A DNA stretch of 64,000 nucleotides from Hoeflea sp. IMCC20628. Lineage in GTDB: Bacteria > Pseudomonadota > Alphaproteobacteria > Rhizobiales > Rhizobiaceae. Below the pieces are notes generated by a model. That model saw nothing but the letters and a program-made list of their open reading frames with translations. It had not been told where the DNA came from and did no database searches. The translations under genes were made by a program, and so were the position numbers. The stretch lies in NCBI RefSeq assembly GCF_001011155.1, contig NZ_CP011479.1, positions 3,552,501 to 3,616,500 on the forward strand, in the 5' to 3' direction. Numbering within the stretch: position 1 is the stretch's first letter; every line of letters starts with the position of its first letter. Of this stretch, positions 19,989-29,703 are shown one piece after another.

Positions 19989-20051
19989 CTATCAGGGTTC
20001 ACCGTTAGCTAGAGAGCCGAAGAACGCCAGCGGAATCATACGAAAACCGGG

Positions 20052-22580
20052 TCAGGCGGCTCTGCTGTCGTGGCTGTAGCCTTGCTCGAGTTCGAGGCGG
20101 AAATTGGCGACGAGCTGGCTGAGGACTGCTGCTTCCTGGGCCAGGGTGTGGCTGGCGGCGGTGGTTTGCTCGACCATTGCCGCGTTCTGCTGGGTCATCT
20201 GATCCATATGGTTGACCGCGGTATTGACCTCCGCCAGGCCCGCCGCCTGTTCATGGCTGGCCGCAGCCATGGCGCCGACATGGCCTGAAATTTCCTCGAC
20301 GCTGGAGATGATCCGGGTGATGGTTTCGCCGGCCTTGCCAACCAGGGTGACGCCGGAGCGGACCTCCGCGCCCGAAGCTGCAATGAGCTGCTTGATTTCC
20401 CTGGCGGCGGTGGCGGAGCGACCTGCCAGTTCACGGACCTCCTGGGCGACGACGGCAAAGCCGCGGCCGGCATCGCCGGCGCGTGCTGCCTCGACGCCGG
20501 CATTGAGCGCCAGCAGATTGGTCTGGAAAGCGATCTCGTCAATGACGCCGATGATCTGGCTGATCTTGCCGGAGGCATCATCAATGCGGCCCATGGCTTG
20601 TACGGCATGGGTGACCACCTCGCCCGAGGCACGGGCATCACGAGCGGCCTCGCTGGCGAGCTTGTCGGTGTCGGTGGCCCGTCCGGAGGAGGAGCGGACG
20701 GTGGCGGATATCTGGTTGACGGCAGCGGCGGTCTCTTCAAGCGAGGCCGCCTGCTGCGCGGTGCGGCTGGCGAGATCGTCTGCGGCAGCGCGAAGCTGGT
20801 CGGAATTGCAGCTGATCGAGCCGGCGTTGTCGCGGATATACTGCATGGCCTCGCGCATGCGCTCGACCGATTCATTGAAATCGGTGCGCAGGCTGTCGAG
20901 CCTTTCGGCGAACGGAGTGTCGATGGTAGCAACCAGATCGCCCTGCGACAGGTTGCGCAGTGCTGCGCCAAGCGAGCGGACGGCAAAACCCAATTCGGCA
21001 TCGGCCTGGGCCTTTTCCGCATCAGACTGCGCACGGGCTTGCTCAGCCATGTCGCGGGTATTGGCGCTTTCGTCCTCGACACGGATCTTGTCGATGGCAT
21101 TGAGCTTGAAGACATCGAGCGCCCGGGCCATTTCGCCGATTTCGTCGGCGCGGGTGTTGTCGGCGATGTCGACATCGAGATTGCCGGCGGCGACATCACG
21201 CATGTTGTGGACGAGGCGGCGGATCGGGCCCTTGAGCGTGGCGATCAGAAGGAAGGCCGCGATGAGGCCGAATATTCCGCCCGTCACCGCTGCCGACAGG
21301 GTGATGCCATTGGCGCGGCTCTTGACCGCTTCGGCGCCGCGCTGCTGGCTGCTGGTGAAACTCAGCACTTCGCTCCAGGCGTTGTTGATGCGGGCCGAAG
21401 CCTGTTTGAACAGGGCGGCCCGTTGTTTTTCCTGTGCAATGAGTTTGACTATCAGGGACGGAATGGTGGCCGACAGGTCGCTCCATCTTGGACCAATCGC
21501 CCCGAGAATTTCTTCTCCGGCGGTCGAAAACGCAATCAACTGAAGGCTTTGATCAACCCGGCTCAATTTGGCTGCCACGGCTTCTCCGGATGTCTTGCCC
21601 GGCCGTCCGGTGAAATCAACCAGCGCCAGTTCCAGCGCCGACAACCGCGCCAGGAAATCGCGCGCCCCCGTCACGAACTGCTGCCCTTCAAGGATCTGGT
21701 CGTCCAGTTCGCCAAATTTTTCCGTGGCCGCGCGCGACACCTGAGCGGCCAGGCCCTGCAGCATGATACCGGCGGGGCGGAGCGCGTTGGCATGCTTCTG
21801 CAACTCGTTCATGCCAGCCTCGTTGACGGCGCCGACCTTCAAGGCAGCAAGCAATCCTTCGATATTGTAACTGATCAAGCTTCCGACCGCCGCCTTGTCT
21901 TCGGGGATTATCGGCGGCAGCACACGGGCGAGAGAGCGGATCTGCTTTTGCTGCTCTTCCGCGGCCGCAAAAGCTGTTTCGGGCGTCGCGGCACGGGAAA
22001 TCGAACTCGAGATCTCGACCACGGACAGCGCGCCGCTTCCAAGCTTCTGCGCCACGCGCAATTGCGATTTGGTTTCGTTCTCAGCGTCCGCCAGCTCTTG
22101 GGAGACGATATCGATCTTGAGATTGAGACGGTTACGGACATCGCCCAGTTCGGAAAGGGTGTGGCTGAAGACGGCGCGGGTTGCGGTTTCCGCGCCGTGC
22201 AGACTCCACAGCCGGTCGACATCGCCGCGAAGATCCTCGGCGAGCGCCCGCGAACCACCGAGCGCATCGGTTTCGAGCTGGTTTTCCGCAAGCGCCAGCA
22301 TCGTTTCCATGCGGCTCAACTGCGAATCCAGGCTCTCCATGACGGCGGCGCGCTTTTCCTCATTCTGATCGTGCAGGAAATTGGTCATGCCGGCATAGGC
22401 TTCCTTGAACCCGCTCAGGGTTTCGATGCTGGCGCTGGTGCCGGTCAGGCGGCTGCCGAGCATGGAGCCGGTGTAAAGATTGATCGCGGCCAGGCCCGCT
22501 ATTCCCGCAATCAGCGGAATGACAAGAACCACGACCTTGGTCTGGATGGAGAAGCTTGCGAGCAGCTTGTCGATATTCAT
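20052..22580 (-). CDS. Methyl-accepting chemotaxis protein with helical-bundle sensor
   Basis: An 842-residue inner-membrane chemoreceptor. A first membrane helix lies near residues 15-37 ([21 protein letters not shown]), then a large periplasmic helical region of about 390 residues, a second membrane helix near 427-447, a HAMP domain ([25 protein letters not shown]) and a second HAMP-like segment. The signalling tip reads [37 protein letters not shown] near 678-715, so it couples to CheA/CheW. No NWETF-type pentapeptide for CheR is seen at the C-terminus. Start at 22580 has AGGA upstream; the longer frame to 22688 is unlikely. The ligand is unknown. Confidence 0.92.
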   Translation of the reverse strand: MNIDKLLASFSIQTKVVVLVIPLIAGIAGLAAINLYTGSMLGSRLTGTSASIETLSGFKEAYAGMTNFLHDQNEEKRAAVMESLDSQLSRMETMLALAENQLETDALGGSRALAEDLRGDVDRLWSLHGAETATRAVFSHTLSELGDVRNRLNLKIDIVSQELADAENETKSQLRVAQKLGSGALSVVEISSSISRAATPETAFAAAEEQQKQIRSLARVLPPIIPEDKAAVGSLISYNIEGLLAALKVGAVNEAGMNELQKHANALRPAGIMLQGLAAQVSRAATEKFGELDDQILEGQQFVTGARDFLARLSALELALVDFTGRPGKTSGEAVAAKLSRVDQSLQLIAFSTAGEEILGAIGPRWSDLSATIPSLIVKLIAQEKQRAALFKQASARINNAWSEVLSFTSSQQRGAEAVKSRANGITLSAAVTGGIFGLIAAFLLIATLKGPIRRLVHNMRDVAAGNLDVDIADNTRADEIGEMARALDVFKLNAIDKIRVEDESANTRDMAEQARAQSDAEKAQADAELGFAVRSLGAALRNLSQGDLVATIDTPFAERLDSLRTDFNESVERMREAMQYIRDNAGSISCNSDQLRAAADDLASRTAQQAASLEETAAAVNQISATVRSSSGRATDTDKLASEAARDARASGEVVTHAVQAMGRIDDASGKISQIIGVIDEIAFQTNLLALNAGVEAARAGDAGRGFAVVAQEVRELAGRSATAAREIKQLIAASGAEVRSGVTLVGKAGETITRIISSVEEISGHVGAMAAASHEQAAGLAEVNTAVNHMDQMTQQNAAMVEQTTAASHTLAQEAAVLSQLVANFRLELEQGYSHDSRAA

Positions 22581-22898
22581 GATGCAGTTCCTGGGGTAAA
22601 TGGTCGAACATGCGGCTGATCCGCTGAGCAAGGGCTGCATCATGCAAAGCGCCAATGCTTCCGCACGGCGCATCTCTCCCGCTGTCATGACAGATCATGG
22701 CACTCGCTGGTTAACGCGCCCTGAATAATCTCCGGTGATTTTTAAGGATGCGTCGTGCCGGCGAGCGGACTTCAGGCGCAGGATTTGTTGCAGCTGCATT
22801 GCCTTCTCCGGCAGCGCGAGGACGCACACACACGGTGGCTGGCGCGTCGGGAAAAAACCTTTATGATCACACCACTCTCAGCAAACCGATGGTGATTT

Positions 22899-24332
22899 AT
22901 GGCATCCCGAAAGTCCGGCAAACCGGCTTCATCCAAACCGGCGCAGCCGGCTGCCCCCAAATATCTTGACGCCAAGCGCGGTGTCGCCAACTGGACCCAG
23001 GCCACCGAATGGCTCAGAGTCCGTGGCATCGAAGACATCGAGTGCATCACCCCGGATTTTGCCGGTGTGGCGCGCGGCAAGATGATGCCGTCATCGAAAT
23101 TCACCTCCAACACCTCGCTGTCGCTGCCGTCTGCGGTGTTCCGGCACACGATTTCCGGCGAGTACCCGGAAGAAACCGGCGATTTCCGTTATGACCCGCT
23201 CGACGGCGATCTCAAGCTGGTACCGGATTTGTCGACCTTGTCGGTGGTTCCCTGGGAGAGCGACCCGACGGCGCAGGTGATCTGCGACATGGTCACCACC
23301 AAGGGCGAACCAGTCTCCTATACGCCGCGCAACGTGCTCAGGCGGGTGGTCGAGCTCTATACCGCGCGCGGCTGGAAGCCGGTGGTGGCGCCGGAAATCG
23401 AATTCTATCTGGTGGCACAGCACGAAGACCCGGATTACCCACTGAAGCCGCCACGCGGTCGCTCCGGCCGGACAATCACCGGCGGACAGTCCTATTCCAT
23501 CGCCGGCGTCAACGAGTTCGACGAACTGGTAGACGACATTTATGATTTCTCCGACAAGCAGGGTCTGGAGATCGATACGCTGATCCATGAGGAAGGCCCG
23601 GCGCAGCTGGAGATCAACCTGCGCCATGGCGACCCGATCGAATTGGCCGACCAGGTGTTCATGTTCAAGCGCACCATCCGCGAGGCGGCGCTGAAGCACG
23701 GCATGTACGCCACCTTCATGGCCAAGCCGATGCAGCAATATGCCGGGTCGGCAATGCACATCCACCAGTCTGTGGTTGACGCCAAATCCGGCAAGAACGT
23801 GTTTTCCAAACCGGACGGCGAGCCGAGCGAGGCATTTTTCAACTTCATCGGCGGCATGCAGCATTATGTGCCCAGGGCGCTGGTGATGATGGCACCTTAC
23901 GTCAATTCCTACCGGCGGCTGACGCCGGACATGGCCTGTCCGGTCAACAATGCCTGGGGCTATGACAACCGCACCACGGCGTTCCGGGTGCCGCATTCCG
24001 AACCGGTGGCGCGGCGGGTGGAAAACCGGCTACCGTCCTCGGACGCCAATTCCTATCTGGCACTGGCAGCGTCGCTGGCCTGCGGCTATCTCGGCATGAT
24101 CAACAAGCTCTCGCCGAGCGAACCGGCCTACAAGACGGTCAATGAAGGCTCGGTCGATCTGCCGCGCGGCCTGCTCGAGGCGCTGTCGCTGCTCGAAAGC
24201 GAGCCGGCATTCGCCGAGATGTTCGGGCAGGAATTCATCAACACCTATGTCGGGGTCAAGCGCGGCGAGTTCGAAACCTTCATGCAGGTGATCAGCCCCT
24301 GGGAACGTGAATTCCTGCTGCTTAACGTTTGA
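22899..24332 (+). CDS. puuA: Glutamine-synthetase-family ligase, gamma-glutamylputrescine synthetase-like
   Basis: A 477-residue cytosolic ATP-dependent ligase that joins glutamate to an amine, most likely putrescine. The metal and substrate motifs of the GS fold are present: PEIEFYL, GPAQLEINL, and the ATP-site segment FMAKPMQQYAGSAMHIHQS. The N-terminus has a Lys/Pro/Ala-rich extension of about 25 residues. The next gene is a FAD oxidase of the PuuB type starting 12 bases later, which fits the gamma-glutamylated putrescine pathway, and a putrescine importer lies elsewhere in the window. Exact amine preference is inferred. Confidence 0.82.
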   Translation: MASRKSGKPASSKPAQPAAPKYLDAKRGVANWTQATEWLRVRGIEDIECITPDFAGVARGKMMPSSKFTSNTSLSLPSAVFRHTISGEYPEETGDFRYDPLDGDLKLVPDLSTLSVVPWESDPTAQVICDMVTTKGEPVSYTPRNVLRRVVELYTARGWKPVVAPEIEFYLVAQHEDPDYPLKPPRGRSGRTITGGQSYSIAGVNEFDELVDDIYDFSDKQGLEIDTLIHEEGPAQLEINLRHGDPIELADQVFMFKRTIREAALKHGMYATFMAKPMQQYAGSAMHIHQSVVDAKSGKNVFSKPDGEPSEAFFNFIGGMQHYVPRALVMMAPYVNSYRRLTPDMACPVNNAWGYDNRTTAFRVPHSEPVARRVENRLPSSDANSYLALAASLACGYLGMINKLSPSEPAYKTVNEGSVDLPRGLLEALSLLESEPAFAEMFGQEFINTYVGVKRGEFETFMQVISPWEREFLLLNV

Positions 24333-24344
24333 GAATTGTGATCC

Positions 24345-25631
24345 ATGACTTACCAAAGCCCCATCTCCCCGGGTATCTCGTTCTATGAGGCGACCATTGG
24401 GGACCGCCCCACCTATGCCGCGCTGACGGGTCCCACCACCGCCGATGTGGTTATCATCGGCGGCGGGTTTACCGGCCTTCAGGCAGCACATCATCTGGCC
24501 GCGAGCGGAAAGGACGTCGTGCTGATCGAGGACGCCCGCTTTGGTGATGGCGCTTCGGGCCGCAATGGCGGTCAGCTCGGAACCGGCCAGCGGGCCTGGG
24601 TGGAAGAGAGCGAAGCCGATTTTGGCCGCGACAACGCCAAGGCGCAGTTCGCTGTGGCGGAGCGAGCCAAGGCGCATCTCTTAGATTTCGCCACGGCGCA
24701 CGGGATCGAGGCGGACTACAGGCCAGGGCAGATCTCGGCGGCGCACAAGCAAAGCTACGTCAAGGATTACCGCGATCACGTCCGCATCATGGCCGACGAC
24801 TATGGCTATGATCATCTGAGCTTTCTCGACAGGGAGCAGATGGCGCAAAAGCTCGGCTCGACGCGCTACCATGGCGGCACCTATGATGCCGGTACGGGGC
24901 ACATCAACCCGCTGAAATACCTGGTCGGGCTGGCGGGCGCGGCGGCGAAAGCCGGTGCACGACTGCATGAAAACAGCCGGGCACACGGCATTTCCAGCTC
25001 TGGCGGCAAGGTGACGGTCAAGACCGATTACGGCGACATTGTCGCCGGCAAAGCGCTGATTGCCTGCAATGCCTTCATCGAGGGGCTGGAGCCGGTGACA
25101 AGCGCGCATGTGATGCCGATCCGCTCGTTCATTGGCGCCACCGTGCCGCTGGGTGACGACAGCCCGGTGATCCCGGGCGGTGAATCGGTCGATGATTCCC
25201 GCTTCGTGGTGCGCTATTTCCGCAAGAGCGCCGATGGACGGCTGCTGTTTGGCGGGCGCGAGGCCTATACGTCGGACAATCCGAGCGACATTTCCAGCCA
25301 TATCAGGCGGCAGATCGCCGAGATCTACCCGGCTCTCGAAAATGTCGAAATCAGCCATTCCTGGGGCGGCTCGGTCGGCATCACGCTGTCGCGTCGGCCC
25401 TTCGTGCGCGAAGTCATGCCGAATGTCACCTCGATCGGCGGGTTTTCCGGCCACGGGGTGATGCTGTCGAACTATTGCGGCAAGCTTTATGCCGACATGA
25501 TCAATGGTGGATCAGATGATCTCGAAGTGATGCGCAACCTCAAGGTTGGCCCCTTCCCCGGCGGCGACAAGCTCCGCAAACCGCTGCTGTTTCTGGCGCT
25601 GACCTGGTTTTCGTTGCGGGACAAGTTTTAA
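24345..25631 (+). CDS. puuB: FAD-dependent amine oxidase, gamma-glutamylputrescine oxidase-like
   Basis: A 428-residue flavoprotein of the DAO fold. The FAD-binding motif TADVVIIGGGFTGLQAAHHL lies near residues 32-51 and is followed by GDGASGRNGGQLGTGQRAW, a segment typical of PuuB-like oxidases. The C-terminal WGGSVGITLSRRPFVREV and GGFSGHGVMLSNYCGKLYADMI complete the FAD site. It oxidises gamma-glutamylputrescine to the aldehyde, hydrogen peroxide and ammonia in the known pathway. It follows the puuA-like gene by 12 bases and is surely in the same operon. Confidence 0.85.
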   Translation: MTYQSPISPGISFYEATIGDRPTYAALTGPTTADVVIIGGGFTGLQAAHHLAASGKDVVLIEDARFGDGASGRNGGQLGTGQRAWVEESEADFGRDNAKAQFAVAERAKAHLLDFATAHGIEADYRPGQISAAHKQSYVKDYRDHVRIMADDYGYDHLSFLDREQMAQKLGSTRYHGGTYDAGTGHINPLKYLVGLAGAAAKAGARLHENSRAHGISSSGGKVTVKTDYGDIVAGKALIACNAFIEGLEPVTSAHVMPIRSFIGATVPLGDDSPVIPGGESVDDSRFVVRYFRKSADGRLLFGGREAYTSDNPSDISSHIRRQIAEIYPALENVEISHSWGGSVGITLSRRPFVREVMPNVTSIGGFSGHGVMLSNYCGKLYADMINGGSDDLEVMRNLKVGPFPGGDKLRKPLLFLALTWFSLRDKF

Positions 25632-25746
25632 GGGGGACTTGAAGCGCGTCACATCATTCCGAGTTTTGATGACGCGCTCATGCCTTGCCCTTGCCACTGA
25701 CCGAAATTCCAATCGGAAATGCCTACTGCCTTTCCACGCGCCCCAT

Positions 25747-25773
25747 ATGGTACATATTGGACAAATGGCACAT
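25747..25773. promoter_or_regulatory. Three tandem 9-mers, candidate operator of the toxin-antitoxin pair
   Basis: Three adjacent similar 9-mers lie about 45 bases before the antitoxin start: ATGGTACAT, ATTGGACAA and ATGGCACAT. Antitoxins of the Xre/MbcA type usually repress their own promoter, so these repeats are a plausible binding site. This is an inference from position and repetition only. Confidence 0.4.
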
Positions 25774-25815
25774 AAGCTCCTATATTGATGGGATATCAGT
25801 TGTGGAGGTCCTGTG

Positions 25816-26535
25816 ATGACCAGTTCAAACACTCAGACCGGGCGCACTGTCAGCACCAAGATTGCCGATCGTGTCGCACTGAAGGTTTCAGACGCGCTTA
25901 AATCAGAAGGTCTTGCCGGGCTGACGGTTCCGGCGCTGCCGGCACTCATTGCTGGCGAAGTGGCTGAAGTCCTTGCCGGGTTGTCTGCCGAACGGCGCCA
26001 GGAACTCAACAGCCACAGTGCTGAACTCAAGCAACGGGTTCGCGGTGTCTTTGAAGGTTTCGGGCGGCAGAGTTCCGACAAAATCAGGCTGGATATGCCA
26101 GCGGAGATCGAACCCTCAAACGGCGAAGGCCTTGGCGCAATCGTCTCATCAGAGCAAGGAGAACGGGACCTCGACACAATCACCGTTTCGCGGAAGCTGG
26201 AGGACTGGGCCGGAACCGTGGCCGGCGCCACAGAGCTAAACCGCCAATACGGGGTCGCCCGGTCATCGCTGAACAGATGGCAACATGTGAATGATGTCAT
26301 CGGGCTGCTCAAAGGCACACGGAAACATGTCTACCCGGTCGAACAATTTGTAGATGGCCGGCCCGCGCGCGGACTTCGGGATGTCATCCGGCTTGCCGGA
26401 AGCCACCGCGTTGCCTGGCTCTGGCTCATTCAGCACAACCCGGCTCTGGGCGATCGCAGTCCCATTGATCTGTTGAAGAAGGATCGCGTCAAAGAGGTCG
26501 TCGACGCCGCCCGGTCCTATTTTCTGCCACAATGA
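25816..26535 (+). CDS. Xre/MbcA/ParS-type antitoxin with a long N-terminal extension
   Basis: A 239-residue protein whose C-terminal half resembles the antitoxins of RES toxins: a helix-turn-helix-like segment (AGATELNRQYGVARSSLNRWQHVNDVIGLLKG) and then the DUF2384-type tail HNPALGDRSPIDLLKKDRVKEVVDAARSYF. The N-terminal 100 residues (DALKSEGLAGLTVPALPALIAGEVAEVL and later) are helical and not part of the usual antitoxin. The start is the ATG at 25816 with TGGAGG upstream; GTG at 25813 is possible. It overlaps the toxin gene by four bases (ATGA), the common toxin-antitoxin arrangement. Confidence 0.8.
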   Translation: MTSSNTQTGRTVSTKIADRVALKVSDALKSEGLAGLTVPALPALIAGEVAEVLAGLSAERRQELNSHSAELKQRVRGVFEGFGRQSSDKIRLDMPAEIEPSNGEGLGAIVSSEQGERDLDTITVSRKLEDWAGTVAGATELNRQYGVARSSLNRWQHVNDVIGLLKGTRKHVYPVEQFVDGRPARGLRDVIRLAGSHRVAWLWLIQHNPALGDRSPIDLLKKDRVKEVVDAARSYFLPQ

Positions 26536-27119
26536 AACTCGACCAGGCGGTTTTGCAGAAACTCGCGGTTCGGCTTCGTGCTGACGATTATGTGCGTGTC
26601 CTTTTAAGAACGCATGCAGCAACGCCGCTTGGCATGGGGTTCGGAAAGACACGTTTCTCGAGTCCCCGAGACAGGTTCAAACTGCTCTACCTTGCTCAGG
26701 ATGCGAAAACTGCGGTCGCTGAAGCCATCATTCGCGACCGTTTTGAAGGCACTTCCGAGCGCGTCATCCTGCGCGAAGAACTGGACCGCTACTCCGTTAC
26801 CAGTGTGCGCACGAGGCGGCCGCTCCTTCTGCTCGACCTGCGGCACGAGGGAGCCAGCCTGCTTGGAATTTCGACCGATGCCGTCCGCGCCAAGGCACAG
26901 GTCGCAGGCAGACGCCTGAGCCAGAAACTGTATGACCAGACTGACCTTGACGGGATCGTCTACATGTCGCGCATCACCAACAAACAGTGCCTTGCTGTTT
27001 ACGATCGCGCCGTTGCGGTCAGCCTTGATGCGGATAGTCCGGCAAAGGCCCTTTCTCAACTCGGCTGCCTCGTTTCCGTGATCAGGGACCTCCATCTCAC
27101 GATCGTGAAAACATCATAG
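26532..27119 (+). CDS. RES-domain toxin, probable NAD-degrading
   Basis: A 195-residue cytosolic toxin. The RES pattern is visible as GKTRFSSPRDRFKLLYLAQDAKTAVAEAIIRDRFEG (about residues 36-72), containing the conserved Arg, Glu and later Ser positions. Known RES toxins remove NAD by phosphorolysis or hydrolysis, stopping growth when the antitoxin is lost. Translation is coupled to the antitoxin through an ATGA overlap. At 195 residues it is longer than many RES toxins (about 150), but the domain looks complete. Confidence 0.82.
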   Translation: MKLDQAVLQKLAVRLRADDYVRVLLRTHAATPLGMGFGKTRFSSPRDRFKLLYLAQDAKTAVAEAIIRDRFEGTSERVILREELDRYSVTSVRTRRPLLLLDLRHEGASLLGISTDAVRAKAQVAGRRLSQKLYDQTDLDGIVYMSRITNKQCLAVYDRAVAVSLDADSPAKALSQLGCLVSVIRDLHLTIVKTS

Positions 27120-27256
27120 CCGGTTGCTTTCATCTCACGCCTTGGTGTCATGGCAAGCTGGAGGCGTTGAAAAGGACCGGAAATCCAATCTGGTCGGGTG
27201 ACCCCCGCCACTTTCCGCGCCAAATTCACGTCATCGTGACTCAGGGGTCTAGCTTT

Positions 27257-27272
27257 ATCTAATCGATTAGAT
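27257..27272. promoter_or_regulatory. Perfect 16-base palindrome upstream of zwf
   Basis: ATCTAATCGATTAGAT is a perfect palindrome whose right end lies 38 bases before the zwf start. Such symmetry in a promoter region usually marks the operator of a dimeric repressor; HexR/RpiR or LacI-type proteins control zwf-edd genes in other proteobacteria. No regulator gene is adjacent in this window, so the identity is open. Confidence 0.55.
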
Positions 27273-27310
27273 TATGAGTTCGGCACCGTTCACGGACAGG
27301 ATGCCAACCC

Positions 27311-28786
27311 ATGAGCCAGATCATTATCCCGGTCGACCCGTTTGACTATGTCGTTTTTGGCGGCACCGGCGACCTTGCCGAGCGCAAGCTGCTGCCGGCG
27401 CTGTTTCACCGTCAACTCGCCGGGCAATTGACCGAGCCGACCCGGATCATCGGCGCGTCGCGCTCGGAGATGGATCACGAGGGCTACCGCAATTTTGCGC
27501 GCGAGGCGCTGAAAGAGCATCTTCCGGACGACGAGTATCAAGAAGAAGACGTTGAGCAATTTCTGGCGCGGCTGTTTTATGTTGCGGTTGATGCCAAGTC
27601 CGACAAGGGCTGGTCCGAGCTCAAGGCGCTTCTGGACGAAGCCCCTGAACGGGTCCGGGCATTCTATCTGGCGGTCGGACCGGCGCTGTTTGGCGACATT
27701 TCCGAGAGGATCCAGTCGCACGGACTGATCACCGAGCAGACCCGCATCGTGGTTGAAAAGCCCATTGGTCGGGATTTGCAATCGGCACGGACGCTGAACA
27801 AGACCATCGGCGAGGTGTTCGAGGAAGAACAGATCTTCCGCATCGACCATTATCTGGGCAAGGAAACGGTACAGAACCTGATGGCGCTGAGGTTTGCCAA
27901 TGCGCTGTATGAACCATTGTGGAACTCGGCCCATATCGACCATGTGCAGATCACCGTGGCCGAGTCCGTCGGGCTCGAAAGCCGCGCAGGCTATTACGAC
28001 AAGGCCGGTGCGCTGAGAGACATGGTGCAGAACCATCTGGTGCAGCTGTTGTGTCTGGTGGCCATGGAGCCGCCGTCTTCAATGGAGGCGGAAGCGGTGC
28101 GCGACGAGAAGCTGAAAGTGTTGCGCTCGCTCAAGCCGATTACCGAGAACAATGCCGATGCCGTAACCGTGCGCGGCCAGTACAAGGCCGGCGCCTCGGC
28201 GGGCGGCCCGGTAAAAGGCTATCTGCAGGAGCTTGAAGGCGGGGTTTCCAACACCGAGACCTTTGTCGCCATCAAGGCAGAAATCGACAACTGGCGCTGG
28301 TCCGGCGTGCCGTTCTATCTTCGGACCGGCAAGCGGATGAGCGAGCGAATTTCGGAGATCGTGGTAGCGTTCAAGCCGATCCCGCATTCGATCTTCGGCC
28401 CCGGCGCTGGCCGGATCACCGCCAACAAGCTGGTGATGCGGCTGCAGCCCGATGAGGGCGTCAAGCAATGGATCATGATCAAGGAACCCGGCCCCGGCGG
28501 CATGCGGCTGAAGCATGTGTCGCTCGACATGAGCTTCGCCGACCGGTTCGAGGAGCGCAATCCGGACGCCTATGAACGGCTGCTGCTGGATGTGATCCGC
28601 TGCAACCAGACGCTGTTCATGCGCCGCGACGAGGTTGAGGCGGCCTGGAGCTGGGTCGACCCGATGCTGACGGCGTGGGAAGAGACCGGCCAACCTGTGC
28701 AGCCCTATACGGCGGGCACCTGGGGACCGAGCCAGGCCATTGCGCTGATCGAACGCGACGGCAGGACCTGGCATGAGACCGACTGA
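27311..28786 (+). CDS. zwf: Glucose-6-phosphate 1-dehydrogenase
   Basis: Oxidises glucose-6-phosphate to 6-phosphogluconolactone with NAD(P)+, the entry into the Entner-Doudoroff and pentose phosphate routes. The 491-residue length is usual. The cofactor motif FGGTGDLAERKLLPALF (about residues 15-31) and the substrate signature RIDHYLGKETVQNLMALRFAN (about 177-197) are intact. It is the first gene of zwf-pgl-edd; pgl begins one base after its stop. Confidence 0.96.
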   Translation: MSQIIIPVDPFDYVVFGGTGDLAERKLLPALFHRQLAGQLTEPTRIIGASRSEMDHEGYRNFAREALKEHLPDDEYQEEDVEQFLARLFYVAVDAKSDKGWSELKALLDEAPERVRAFYLAVGPALFGDISERIQSHGLITEQTRIVVEKPIGRDLQSARTLNKTIGEVFEEEQIFRIDHYLGKETVQNLMALRFANALYEPLWNSAHIDHVQITVAESVGLESRAGYYDKAGALRDMVQNHLVQLLCLVAMEPPSSMEAEAVRDEKLKVLRSLKPITENNADAVTVRGQYKAGASAGGPVKGYLQELEGGVSNTETFVAIKAEIDNWRWSGVPFYLRTGKRMSERISEIVVAFKPIPHSIFGPGAGRITANKLVMRLQPDEGVKQWIMIKEPGPGGMRLKHVSLDMSFADRFEERNPDAYERLLLDVIRCNQTLFMRRDEVEAAWSWVDPMLTAWEETGQPVQPYTAGTWGPSQAIALIERDGRTWHETD

Positions 28787-28787
28787 T

Positions 28788-29495
28788 ATGGCGCAAGCCA
28801 ACATCCGGCAAACAGATTTCGGCAGCGGTGCGGAACTGGCCGAGGCGCTGGCGAAAAAAATTGCCGATCGGCTGAGCGCGGCAATCGCTGGGCGCGGACA
28901 GGCAACGCTTGCCGTGTCCGGCGGATCGACGCCGAAGGCGCTGTTTGTGGCACTGTCCAAACTGGACATTAAATGGTCAAAAGTAACCGTGACACTGGTT
29001 GACGAGCGTATGGTCGGTCCGGATCACGAGCGTTCCAACCATCGGCTGGCGAGCCTGTATCTGCTGCAAAACCGTGCCGCCGAAGCCAGGTTCCTGCCGC
29101 TGTTCAACAGGGCCGGCGATGCGGACGCGGTTGCTGCAGCCGCGGCGCAAAAGATCGACGCGCTGGCGCTGCCCTTTGACGTGGTGGTGCTGGGCATGGG
29201 AACCGACGGGCACACGGCCTCGTTCTTTCCCGGCGGCTCGACGCTGGCAGACGTCACCGATCCGGCCTGCCCGCAAAGCGTGATGGCGATCGAAGCACCG
29301 GGTGCGGGCGAGCCGCGGCTGACACTGACCTTGCCGCGCATCGTGGACGCGGGCCTGATCGTGCTCCATATAGAAGGAGACGAGAAGCAATCCGTGCTGG
29401 CCAGGGCGCTGGCAGACGGGCCGGTTGCCCAGATGCCGGTGCGCGCCGTGTTGCGTCAGGCCAAGACACAAGTCGAGATTTACTGGGCGCCCTGA
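28788..29495 (+). CDS. pgl: 6-phosphogluconolactonase
   Basis: Hydrolyses the lactone made by Zwf to 6-phosphogluconate. A 235-residue protein of the NagB/SugarP isomerase fold with the motifs ATLAVSGGSTPKALF, VTLVDERMVGPDHERSNHRL and VVLGMGTDGHTASFFPG. The ATG at 28788 is one base after the zwf stop; an in-frame ATG at 28773 overlapping zwf is an alternative. Translation is probably coupled to zwf. Confidence 0.93.
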   Translation: MAQANIRQTDFGSGAELAEALAKKIADRLSAAIAGRGQATLAVSGGSTPKALFVALSKLDIKWSKVTVTLVDERMVGPDHERSNHRLASLYLLQNRAAEARFLPLFNRAGDADAVAAAAAQKIDALALPFDVVVLGMGTDGHTASFFPGGSTLADVTDPACPQSVMAIEAPGAGEPRLTLTLPRIVDAGLIVLHIEGDEKQSVLARALADGPVAQMPVRAVLRQAKTQVEIYWAP

Positions 29496-29703
29496 CTGAC
29501 GCGGGCGCCATTCCGGGTTTGCGACCCGCTACCTACCAGGACGTTTTTGCCGTGTTTCGTTTTCTGGAACGCCCTGTCTGTCAAAATGCAGTTTCTGACC
29601 GTCTCCCGGTCGAGGGAATTGCATTTCTGTTTGCCAACGCAGCCCGGATGAAAACCGTCTCCCCGGTTACCCGGAACTGCTCTGAACCAAAAGGATGTCA
29701 GAC

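Noticed and set aside
20598-22619. Open frame of 673 codons on the plus strand opposite the chemoreceptor gene
   Set aside because: The minus strand encodes a complete chemoreceptor with clear domains; the plus-strand frame has Arg/Gly-rich shadow composition and no domain.
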